DNA of 64,000 nt. It comes from Dichotomocladium elegans. Its lineage: Eukaryota > Mucoromycota > Mucoromycetes > Mucorales > Lichtheimiaceae. The stretch spans positions 761,501 to 825,500 of the forward strand of contig JAIXMN010000007.1 of assembly GCA_025716815.1 (NCBI GenBank). Direction: 5' to 3'. Of the stretch, positions 12,282 to 22,662 are shown in pieces. The position numbers and the translations under genes were made by a program. Below the pieces are notes generated by a model. That model searched no databases and was not told where the DNA came from. It was given only the letters and a program-made list of their open reading frames with translations. Numbering within the stretch: position 1 is the first letter of the stretch; each line of letters begins with the position of its first letter.

Positions 12282-13866
12282 CTATTTGAATGCATTGATA
12301 GCGGTGAAAAACATGATGACAGTGCCAAAGAGAACAAGAAAGATGCTTGTTCCGTCGAGCCATCTGCTCGGCCTGGGAAGCACCTTGGTGGAGAGCAGAA
12401 GGGGCTCGTGTTCACCGTCTTCATCCGAGAAAACGGTATTGGTGCCGTCGCCGGGCGTGCGACGACAAAAACGGAGCCACGACGGATGGAATGCGCTAAT
12501 GTAAGAAATGGCAGGCAAGGTATAAGCCAAATACGCACTTGCCAGGCCACCGACCACCGCATACACCTTGCCGAGAGAATGGACCGTAACACCCATGGCT
12601 AATAAGCCAACAAAAAGTATGGTAGTAATGCCATAGTGTTCCAATGCAGTTGGCTGTCGATCTGCTGTCTCGAATCCTAAGGTCTTTTGGATAGCATCTC
12701 GCGTCGGGTAAAACGCCATGCTATCGATTGTATGAGTTCAACGCTTAGGCCATGAAATGCTAACTTAAATACGTACGGAACGGTTAAGATCATGGACAAG
12801 CCGAGGGCTAATCTGCCAATGTTGATGATGTTGTCCTCGCCGGGAAAATTGGCAAAGATATTGGAGTCAACGTCCTTGCCGAAGCTCAGGTAACCGATCA
12901 GGGCAAATGTGATTGAGATAGACCAGCTCATAAAAGTCGAGAGGGCCGAGGTGGCTGACCAGGCTTTGGAAGACTGGTTGCGCTGCGACAAGAAATTGTT
13001 GAAGGCTACCTGTGAGCAGACTAGTGCAAAGGACATGATACCCGCCGCCGCGATTGGGTCCTTGCCAAAGACATTGAGGGGGGCTTCATGCTGTCTGGCG
13101 TACGTGGGTGCACGGGCAAGTACGGTGATGATCATGACAGGCAGCAGTAGGACAGATACGGTAGACCAGGCAGCCAGGGCGCCAATGGATCGCGGAAGAT
13201 TCAAAGGGAAGACCTATTCACATTAAGGGCAATCCAGGGATCAAAACATGCACACATAATTAATATATCCGCCCACTCCTCTCTTCTCGACCCCTATCGC
13301 ATACACACACACACACACCTACCCATACGTACCACAAAGATAGAAAGAATGATGGTAACTAATTCTCGGTTGAAGGTATAATTGGGGAAATAGAGATTCA
13401 ATAGAACGGGTATCGTGTCGGCAATCACTAATAACCGAGTGATATCAGCCTTGCCGTCTTTTCCCCTTGCCTCCCCCCCTTCCCTTGTCGGCAGCGCGCA
13501 TTCTGATCACGCAATCTTACAGATAAAATAGCTTATGCAACTGCCCGCCGATTGGGCAAAAAGCATCAGGTTCGATAGATGGAATCCAAAGCGGCCTAGG
13601 ACTCGTTCACTTAGATCCGCGAGCTTGTAAACGCCCAGCTTCTGGCCAGCAAGCACCATCGAGTAGATCGCAGCGTACGTCAAGATGCCCACCACGACAA
13701 GGAGGACAATTCCATTGACAAAACCAGCGAGCAGGAAAGCAAGCGGAAGACCAATGACGCCCGCTCCGACAGTTGCATTTACCATGTTAAACGACACCTC
13801 GAGAATACTCCGGGTACCATACCCGGGCCTGTCAGACTGCAACAAGTCCAGATCACTGTTGGTCAT
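12282..13866 (-). CDS. AAAP-family amino acid transporter (AVT/SLC38-like)
   Basis: Four exons: 13521-13866, 13333-13427, 12777-13213 and 12282-12720, giving 438 residues with exact phase agreement. The N-terminal segment FNMVNATVGAGVIGLPLAF is the first transmembrane helix typical of the amino acid/auxin permease family, and about ten more hydrophobic helices follow, with the helix-8 region MILTVPMAFYPTRD. Fungal relatives (AVT proteins) move neutral amino acids across the vacuolar membrane. The exact substrate and direction are inference. The ATG at 13864-13866 (context ACCATGA) was chosen because the longer frame upstream has no ATG start. Confidence 0.85.
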
Positions 13867-14404
13867 GGTTATAGATGTGGGTATGCGTGTAAGCCTGCGT
13901 GAGTAGGAAGGGTATTCTATGCAAGAAAAAGTCAAGAGATAATGAAGAAGAAAGGAGAAGTAAAAAAAACAAAAATTTCTTATACACCATTCTTTTCCCC
14001 TTATCGGACACCGTTTCCAAATGTCCTATTTTGGAAACATTGTCGATTCTCGTGGATACTTTGAACCAATCGCATGACGCTATGTCCTAATTGACATCAA
14101 AAGCACAGGAGTCCCAAAAAATATTGTTTAACAGGCGCCACTATCACAGAAAGCGATGTTCTGCAATCGGGATGGCACGTCTTCCTCTATTTCGCTAGAT
14201 AAACCTTGGCCCACGAATAGCGATAAAGCTGGTGACAAAGTTGCAAGAGGGGTGGGTTTCAGGTTATTCCATTTGCTGCATATGATAATTTTTTACTTCA
14301 TGAAAAGGCGCCCAGGGCAAAAAAGATACTATCAGGGAGGGTAAATGACAAGAATGGATATTCTTGAATTGACACTTCCGATTGGTCGGATAATCATTGT
14401 TAGA
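13867..14404. other. Upstream region of the AAAP transporter
   Basis: An A-rich leader follows the transporter start. No gene was recognised up to the coding-looking segment that starts near 14405. Confidence 0.3.
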
Positions 14405-16530
14405 TCAATAGTCTCTCGCTCCCCCCCCAGAAATTGACTGATCTCGATCAACGAAGAAAAGTGCGCACGCGCTTTTGGCTGCGGTCTCGAGATAGGAAAC
14501 ATTTGGCAGCACGAGCTTCAGCGGAGCCCATTGAGATGACCACAAGAAGTCGTGAAATTCTGGAATCCGTCCGTTCCCAGAAATGATTGAAGAGAGCCGC
14601 CCGGCTAGGGTAGATTGTCGGCTATAGATTTGGGGAAGGGAAGCGGATGTAAACCCGACCATGCCTGCGTCAGTGTATTGGACCCAACGGTAGCTTTGCC
14701 CATGGACATGTATTCGAAGAAGAAGCTGCTTTAATATACCGTTATGCGCTCAACATTACCATTTAAGCTCGGATGAAAGGCAGGCGAAGCGTGCGGTTCA
14801 AGGGTGAGCCATCCTCGATGGGTTGCTGGGCGCTTTTGGACATAAAATTAACTCCGCGGCCTGATTACGGCAGAACATCCGAGACGAAGTTCTGCAGCGG
14901 CTTTCACCAGCAGTGTCACGGGCAGTTTCCCCGCACTGCCCAATCGGGCCATGTCATTGACAGCAAGACCTTGTTGACCTTCACCCCCAAGAAAAGGGAT
15001 GAACGGCTAAAAAATGATGCGCTAGAGAAATATAGTACTCTGGCCAGGCTGTAGCGTGCTCGATCAAAAAAAAAAAACACTTGGGAATCTGATAGCAAAG
15101 GGCGTTCTGGATGAACGAACACTAGTGTAACACATACAAAAATCTATGGAAACAGAGAATGATTCATGCAACGCTTGCATTTATCTTTGGCAATAATAGA
15201 TAGGGAAAATGGATATCCTTTTGGGAGAATCGCAGTGAGATAGCGAATCGGTAATCTTTAGAGGCCCTTAAGTTTTACAATTCCATTTTCTTTTGGTTAC
15301 TGTCAGGGATGCTGATCCAAAACCAACCGTCATAGCAAGCACTTGTCCCGACAATGATTGCGGTTTGCAAATTTCGTTAAAGCAATCCAGTCTTTGGGAG
15401 GAGCCTTGTCTCTGAGCGTGCGGGCCTCGCTGATGCCGAGAAAGAATCTTTACATTGCTGCCGTGGTTCACAAATACTAGGATTTAATCATTCACATCGC
15501 AGCATAGCAACTGGGTCCAAGACGGATCAATTTCATTTGTTGCTGATTTTCGCGCAAGCTACGTTGGAGTTTTGCTCGAACATGCTGTCAATACGACGAA
15601 AGAGAATTGGCTGTTCTATTTCCTATATGTATCCAAAAGGTAGTGTGCAAACCGGCATCAATGATGCGCGTGCTCCGCGGCTCCAGAGATATTTCGGAGG
15701 CAGGTATTGGTTTTTCAAACCGAATATGTACATGTTGTTCCAAAGTGGAAGCCGCCGCAAAGCTGGAAGATCCTATCATATCGCGCAGCGATCGAACAAG
15801 AGCTTCAATTCCACGATGATGACCCCTTGGCGCCACATCCCATAGTGTGAGAAAGATTTCTCGATTCTCTTGGGCTTTTACGCTGACTGCAACTGAAGCG
15901 AACAGCTGAAGTTTCAATCGAGTTTTTTTTTTTTTTCACAGGGATCTTACAACTGGAATGCAATGTTATGCAACCACCGAAGCGCAGGGGCAAGGATTGT
16001 GCTATAGAGGAATATTTTCCATGGTCCTCCAGGGCCCATCGAGGAAGGAGACCTTTTTGGAGGATCAAAGCAACCCTCCCCCAACGGAGCTGCTAAAACA
16101 TATGCTAAATTGAACTGTCGTTTACGGAATATGGCCTTCGAAAATGCTATTTTCGTATGTCAAATTTATCCACCACTTGAACTCACGGAACGACCTGATG
16201 GGATTTGAGTTGATACTTGAGCTTGAGGAGCTCATAAAATCATTGGTTGATCGACACCAAGTGCAAAGAGCGTTGGTACGGGGAAGGTCATTCGGCAACC
16301 TGGTCGATTATCCGTGTCCTCTTGAGTCGCCTCGCTCTGCAGGGATGCCTCCACTTGCGCGAGAAAGTCGCAAAGCTCGGATACTGATCGCTGGGATGAC
16401 ACCTCAACGAGACTGCGACCCAGTTGCATTTCTTATAACCCTCACTGTGTTGTTTCTTTGCTTTGTTGACCAACTTTAATTCGAGTGAAAGAAAGAATAT
16501 TCGAAGATCCAAAGCACCCATTATTTGTAT
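14405..16530 (-). other. Unassigned minus-strand coding-looking region, possibly a broken gene
   Basis: Several minus-strand stretches have protein-like composition and plausible splice sites: about 16250-16420 (VSELCDFLAQVEASLQSEA), about 16175-16240 (LLKLKYQLKSHQVVP, then a GTGAGT donor), about 15950-16095 (QKGLLPRWALEDHGKYSS, then a GTAAGA donor), about 15600-15910 (NREIFLTLWDVAPRGHHRG) and about 14405-14660 (PEFHDFLWSSQWAPLKLVL). Joining them needs either an unusual short intron or a frameshift near 16235. I do not recognise the family. It is either one multi-exon gene whose exons I cannot fully phase, or a decaying gene. Confidence 0.4.
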
Positions 16531-16763
16531 TTGGGTATCGATTTTACTTGATATTTGAGAGTCTTCTTAATCGCAGTAAAGACGGTTGATAAAACAAATT
16601 GCACGTGTAATCACTGCATTAGCAATTGGTAGCATTGTAGTCCAGCATACCTTATCCTTTATTGAAGCACTGAATGTATATGTGATGAATAACCTTTCAA
16701 GCGAGATAGTCATTCTGTCTGCTTTATTCTCATGTTCCGAGAGCGGTAACCGCAAGTGTAGGA

Positions 16764-17740
16764 TTAATGAATGTATTTGGTAAGGAATCGACGGTGGAAG
16801 TCAGATCGCAACATGTCATTGACGAATCGCTTCTTGTTCTTTTCTTCCGTGCCCCGAGCCTGATTTTTGAAAATGACATCATCGTCCCAGCTGAAGTAAT
16901 GCACTTGGTAAGATCACTGGATTTGCCCACTCATGCTGCGTGACAACTTACCGTCTCTTAACGCTGAAATCACGCTTCTCGTCGCCGAGCTGTAAAAGAG
17001 GATTGCCCTCCATTGCCTCTTGTTCACGCTTTTGCTCTTCTTCTTCGCGCTTCTCGCGCTCCTGTCGCTCTTTCTCCTCAGCTCGTTCTCGACGAATCTT
17101 TTGTAGTGTAGCTAGCAATTCAGCAGTGTTATCCTCGTCGTCGTCGTCATCGTCGTCGTCGTCGTCATCAGAACTTTTATACATTTGCGTCAGTCGTTTC
17201 TTTTACCCAGCATTCCGAAATCGAAAAAAAGAGAACCGACCTACTACTCCCCCCACTGTCACTTTCACTATCACTTTCGTCTTTATCCAGCGCAGCCATT
17301 CGGTCTGCTTCCGCAAGTAACTGTTGTCGTCGGGCATCGGCATCCTCTGCCGGACCGCCAATCAGCTTTTGATCTTGCTGATCCTGGCGGTCGTTGTCTT
17401 TATTCTCAAAGTATTCGCGTTCCGCCTGCCGCAATTCTTCAATCAAGCGCTCGCGATCGCCAATCTCATCAGTCGTACCTTGACCAGGCTGCCTGTCGAG
17501 AGACCACAAAGCGTTAATTGGTTCCACTAATTATCCATCAAATGAATTACGATGTCTTGCCTGAATTTGAGTTTTGTGTGTGCAGCCTGATCGCGGGAAC
17601 TATACTGGAAGCTAGGAGCTTTATTGTCGCGGCCTCTAGCTGGATCAAATGTAGGACGAGCGGCTGTAGTCTGGAGTAAGTGAGCAAGCATTAATGTTTG
17701 TAAGCATTGTTAACTGCATGAAGTCGGGATCACTTGCCAT
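16764..17740 (-). CDS. CWC15: Spliceosome component Cwc15 (Cwf15)
   Basis: Five coding exons: 17738-17740 (the ATG alone), 17561-17670, 17241-17492, 16952-17173 and 16764-16890, giving 237 residues. The start [14 protein letters not shown], the QYSSRD motif, a long acidic/charged middle with an 11-Asp run, and the C-terminus ([17 protein letters not shown], then [11 protein letters not shown]) match Cwc15 end to end. Cwc15 belongs to the Prp19/NineTeen complex and lies close to the catalytic RNA core of the spliceosome. Introns 1 and 2 use GC donors (ATG|GCAAGT and CAG|GCAAGA) with normal AG acceptors; GT alternatives break the frame or the conserved sequence. Confidence 0.93.
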
Positions 17741-17913
17741 AGATTGGGGATGTTTATGGAATGCGAGAAGAAGAGCGTAGCAAATAATATTTTGTCTGTC
17801 ATTCAATTGATTTCTCTCTCTGGCGGAAATGGTGCATTGCCCCCATAATCAATAATCCTGTTCCTTCCGTATACATTCTCACTCCCTTTGCTACGATGGG
17901 CAGGGTCTTGGCT

Positions 17914-19700
17914 ATGGACTATGCCGTTGACGAGGAATCACAATCTACTCTATCTATTGGTTCCCACTCAAGTTGCCTGCATGATGTATCTTGCAAGCTG
18001 ACTCTGGTATTGCTGTCTATTCCCCACCAAAAGAATACAGACGTTCTGATGAAACATTGACCAGGACAGAGGGATGCTTTTCAAATTGATGTTCGAAACG
18101 CTGGAGTGCGTCTTTCGGAACAACGATGGGCGTAACAACTCGAAAGGGATCCTGACAGCATTTTGAAGAAATATAGAAGCTTAGATCGTCCACGTATTCT
18201 CAATAAAGAGCATCCAAGACGATGCTCCATCGGTTGATATAAGATCCGAGAGCGCCTTGACCGCGTGTTCAGGTGGGACATGACTGGCATCGACTTTAGA
18301 ATAAACTGCATTTTCCTTGCCGAGCTTAAGTTCCATATTAATATGAAATACGACATGCCATGGTCCAGGAAAGGGATCCTTCGCCACGAATATGCTACCG
18401 AAGCCAACGGTAATTTCGGAAGCAATCTTGGCAATCGGTACATTCAAACGTAACTCCGGATTTCCGCAGCCATCAACCAATCGACATCCGGACAGGTGTT
18501 GAGCTGGGATGACAAATCAAAGAGTATGAAGAAGGAGCCATCTGGCGAAACCTTTCACAATGCAACAGGATGGTAAAATACCAAAAATTAACCCAGCATT
18601 ATTGAAGACGCTGCATCTACATAATTCCTAATTGCTACCAATTGTCTGGGCAAGTCTTCTTCACTCGCATCAAATGAATACCCGGAGATAACCCCATTCA
18701 CAATCTTCATGTCCCGGGATGCTGTTGTAAAGAGAGGAATGGGGTGTGCTTCAGAAGAATAAGCGGGGAGTTTCAGGAAACTAATGGACTTCCACGTCGT
18801 TGTTGTATTCCATTGTCCTCTTGATGTTACGCTAAATAAAAAGAGCGTTTGGCCTGTGTTGGAAACTTTGATGCATGAGGATATACAGCATAAAGAAGCG
18901 AGAAACTCTCTTTCCCCACCCAGTATCTGTAGTTCAGTGATTTGTTAATTCGAAATGATTACGTCAACGATATTGCCAACAGTTGTAAACATAAGGCAAT
19001 AAATAATGGCATCTGCTTGAGCAGTGCCTTTTATAAGAGGCAGTTTCTTGATATGTAGTTATCTCCAAATCGGCTTGTAGTGGCCAGACAGTACCGCCGC
19101 TTGGACCGTTTGTCAGCATGCCCGAGTGCAGGAGGCCATTCGATCTTGATCGCTGGTTTTAGTTGCACTATTTCCCAGTTGACGTTGCCATCATAATGCA
19201 TCAGTATAGATGCAAGTTTGATCCTAGGGGGAACAATGACAGGGAGATAGAGTTGCGACGCATGTTCATATGGGCCACGGAACAGGAGGACGATTGAAAA
19301 AACTCGGCAGTATGCTGACAATCGACTGATCCATCGAACCAGTATTCTATCGGGCAGAATTGCTGGGCTGCATGCTGTGTTTCATCTGTAACGCCATAGG
19401 AGATCCGGGAAATAAGTCTTTCCCACTCTTGATGAGAGGATGCACAAATAATGGGCTTTCACCACTCACGTTATGCAATAAGATGCTGTTGCATTCTTTT
19501 TCCACGTCTATGAAGTTGTCCTGGGAACCAAGCTGGGCATGTACTATGCTTCTGAACCTGCAGCACCCATCCGAAGTGATACTGATCTCTCGCACAGTGG
19601 CATCAGTAAAAAGTCGGGATGGACTTGCAGTAGAATTTCATTTCTACAGCACATACATACGTACTCCTTTATCTGATTTGTTTAAGGCCGATCGGATAGA
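17914..19700 (-). CDS. Unidentified multi-exon gene, frame uncertain in places
   Basis: Good coding stretches on the minus strand: about 19490-19640 (REISITSDGCCRFRSIVHAQ), about 19090-19380 (LYLPVIVPPRIKLASILMH, then VNWEIVQLKPAIKIEWPP), about 18605-18830 (ISFLKLPAYSSEAHPIPLF) and about 18190-18505 (SEITVGFGSIFVAKDPFPG, then PWHVVFHINMELKLG). The junction from the 18605-18830 exon to the next one is phase-consistent (donor GTTAAT at about 18604, acceptor at about 18504). The segment near 19270 needs a frame change, and the 3' end is ambiguous because two frames stay open over 17930-18150. The family was not recognised; the beta-rich, membrane-free look suggests a soluble protein. Confidence 0.45.
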
Positions 19701-20506
19701 GTGGGTGAATCGTGAGTGAAATGATGAATCCTGCTAGTTGACAACCATCGGAGTGTCCCTGTATTTATCTATGTGATAAGCAAGTGTATTTATGTTGATG
19801 AGAAATATCAATAAGTTTCATCACAGGTGTCAACATTCCGATTCTTTATACATTATAGCACCATTTATCGTCTTAATCGCCATCTACAAAGGTGTTTACT
19901 ACATTACGAGACGCCAGAGATAAGATCTATTCGCAACTGTCAGCGATTGCAAATAAGGAGCAGATGCTACTGCTGTAGATAAGGCCTTCATCAGTTTCCT
20001 GCACGTTTTTATTGGTTCACATCAATTTTTCATTAATCGATTAATTATTCTCATTGCCCTGGGTGAAGAACACATAGCGATGGTAACGTAATTCATCTAA
20101 TAAAGTGCAAATGAGATGTATTTCAGCTGCGCTGTGAGCCCGGTCGGTAATAGATCATACTTGATGCAAACACTCTCTAGCATGAACCCAGGATACGTAT
20201 CCGATATTACGAGGACGACTATGATAGGACTGTTCGCCGATATGGTTTAACCACAGCATGGACATCTTATGTGCCCTTCTTGTATATCGCTGCTTAACTA
20301 AAATCTACAAGCTAGAGAGATTTAGTAAGTGCTCTGTTGTAGTGGACGAGGCGCGCTAGCCTCAGTATTTTGAATACTGATCAAGACATGCACAGGGCAG
20401 GTGGCTTTGATAGTGACTCCAGTTCGAATTGCGGGGATTTTGACTTCACTCAATAGATACTTGGTCACCTAAAACCCAGCGCGCGAAGGAGTTCAAGAAC
20501 GACCTC
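19701..20506. other. Region upstream of ORC2
   Basis: Mostly without coding signal. Just before ORC2 (from about 20450) the ORC2 frame is open and protein-like after a possible CAATAG acceptor, so a further 5' exon of ORC2 may lie here. Confidence 0.3.
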
Positions 20507-22255
20507 ATGGCTTCTCTTGCAGTGAAAACGCAGGGCGACGATGAAATCGAGACACATATTTTGTCAGTGGTAGATTCGGAAACCCTTAAGAAGGAAGAAG
20601 CCCTTGCGAAGCACATTAAGGGTGGTCGCCGCACCGCAGGTCAAAAACGAAACCGGCGCACAATGCTTGATCAACTTGGCCTGACTGCAGAGGCAAGCGT
20701 AGTCGAAACCCAACGTCGACGTCGCGTTGTCGAGCTCGAACAGCAATTGCCAAAAGAAAACGAGCAGGATCTGGCACATCGCTCATTGCTGCGTTCGCAG
20801 TCTAATGACGCCGACGATCAGGGAGATGCGCCTCCTCAGGCTTCGCTTGCGGAAGCCAACGAATTAGATGACGAACATGATAAAGAAAATACATCCGGTC
20901 GCATCTTGTTTGGATTCTCAGCCACCTCTCGCAAGGGCAAGTCGACTCAGTCCATGATGAAGAAGGCGATGGAGGATCAGACAGAGGATAAAACTATAAC
21001 AACGGGAGGGTCACGCAAAAAACGAACTGCACGTGGTAAACAGAGCGTGGTCAAGACAATTACAGACCATGCCAAACGCCAGCGTATCCAACGCCAGATG
21101 GAACTCCTCAAAGATAACCGACAGAGCGACGATGACGAAGCTAGCTCAAGCGCGAGTGAGGACGAAGACGAAGAAGATAAGGAAGCAGAAGAATCACGGC
21201 TTTTGGATGAACAACCGGGATATGAACGCTATTTCCAAGAGCTGCATGGCAAGTCGACAACTTCGAATAACACAATGTCGAAACTCCCGGTGCTGGAACC
21301 TGCTGAATTTGACGGTTTGCTCGCGTCTTCTCTTCAGAAGCACAAGGACGATATTGGCGATCTTATTCAAATGCACAAACGCCATTTTCCGCAATGGTTT
21401 TTCGAGTTGAACGCCGGCTTCAATTTGTTATTCTATGGATATGGATCGAAGCGCCATCTTCTTAACACATTTTCTCAAGAAACCTTGACAGACGGCCCAC
21501 TCCTCGTGATCAATGGCTTTTTCCCTTCCATAAGCATCAAAGACATCCTTGCAAAGATTATGGGCGGTGTGCTTCCAAGCGAGTTATCAACCAGCAGCAT
21601 CCAGGACAGTGTATCGATAATATGCAATTATTTTGCGAGTGAAGACCGTATTTATGACAAAATGTACCTCATCATCCACAACATTGATGGCAATAATCTG
21701 CGGAACGAGCGTGCGCAGACGGCTCTATCCATCTTGGCACATGCGCCAAATATCCATCTAATTGCCTCAATCGATCATATCAACGCTTCTCTTCTGTGGG
21801 ACAGTACCAAGGCAAGCCGGTTCAACTGGATCTGGCATGATGCCACGACATTCGATAACTATTTGGTGGAGACAAGTTTTGAAGACACGTTGCTAGTGCG
21901 CACGAGTGAGATGGGTGGTGCCCGGGGTGCGCAGTACGTGCTGCGCTCATTGACGAGCAACGCCCGGGGTGTCTTTCGAGTGCTTGCTGAGCATCAGCTG
22001 GTCGAAATGGAGATGGAAGATTTCGGCCATGCCCGTGGCAACGAGTCCGTTGGCTTGACGTATAGCAAGTACTATGACAAATGTCGCGAAAGTTTCTTCG
22101 TCTCAACAGACGTCGCTTTCCGTTCCCAGCTCACCGAGTTCCATGACCATAAGATCATCCATTCCAAGCGCCTCGTCGATGGCACAGAAGTCTTTTATAT
22201 CCCGCTGGACAAGTCTACGCTAACAGGCCTATTGGAAGAAATGCTGGAGCAGTAA
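20507..22255 (+). CDS. ORC2: Origin recognition complex subunit 2
   Basis: One uninterrupted frame of 582 residues. The C-terminal half (from about residue 295) is the Orc2 AAA+-like and winged-helix region: HFPQWFFELNAGFNLLFYG, then GSKRHLLNTF, LLVINGFFPSISIKDIL, and a block containing LIASIDHINASLLWD and FNWIWHDATTFDNY. Orc2 binds replication origins as part of ORC and loads the MCM helicase. The N-terminal half is basic and acidic low-complexity, usual for this subunit. The ATG at 20507 is used; an in-frame extension upstream (AKEFKNDL before the Met) hints that a spliced exon may add residues. Confidence 0.93.
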   Translation: MASLAVKTQGDDEIETHILSVVDSETLKKEEALAKHIKGGRRTAGQKRNRRTMLDQLGLTAEASVVETQRRRRVVELEQQLPKENEQDLAHRSLLRSQSNDADDQGDAPPQASLAEANELDDEHDKENTSGRILFGFSATSRKGKSTQSMMKKAMEDQTEDKTITTGGSRKKRTARGKQSVVKTITDHAKRQRIQRQMELLKDNRQSDDDEASSSASEDEDEEDKEAEESRLLDEQPGYERYFQELHGKSTTSNNTMSKLPVLEPAEFDGLLASSLQKHKDDIGDLIQMHKRHFPQWFFELNAGFNLLFYGYGSKRHLLNTFSQETLTDGPLLVINGFFPSISIKDILAKIMGGVLPSELSTSSIQDSVSIICNYFASEDRIYDKMYLIIHNIDGNNLRNERAQTALSILAHAPNIHLIASIDHINASLLWDSTKASRFNWIWHDATTFDNYLVETSFEDTLLVRTSEMGGARGAQYVLRSLTSNARGVFRVLAEHQLVEMEMEDFGHARGNESVGLTYSKYYDKCRESFFVSTDVAFRSQLTEFHDHKIIHSKRLVDGTEVFYIPLDKSTLTGLLEEMLEQ

Positions 22256-22662
22256 CACCTCCACGTATTTGCATATACTCCCATATATCTATCTTCCTTC
22301 ATTTTTGTACATATGTTCCATTACATTCTTTTGCGTAATATTAAATATCATCTGCTGTCTTCTTCCCAGTGTTGAATCTTGAACAGGATCTATATTTATA
22401 GAGAGGCTTGAGCAGATCACCCTGGGAATCACTTAGCATTTGAATTCTGAATAAATTGTGTTACACAGAGCTATTTTCCATTTGAACACAAGGCTGATGG
22501 TACTCAAGGTTACTCAAACAATTTGGTGGTGAAAAAAAAGAAGTGAAAAAAAACTCTAATGATATTAGCACAGCACTCTTTTCTCTTTTCGGTTTTTTTT
22601 CTTGTTCACATACACTCTATGTTCCCCAACCTTCCCTTGCAATACCGATATCTACCGTCATC
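22256..22662. other. ORC2 3' region and promoter of the glycosyltransferase-like gene
   Basis: AT-rich, with pyrimidine-rich runs before the next ATG. No coding signal. Confidence 0.35.

Noticed and set aside
12224..12602. Overlapping plus- and minus-strand frames near the transporter 3' end
   Set aside because: They are out-of-frame or antisense to the AAAP transporter last exon.
16940..17320. Ser-rich plus-strand frame
   Set aside because: Antisense of CWC15 exons, including the poly-Asp run; no independent evidence.
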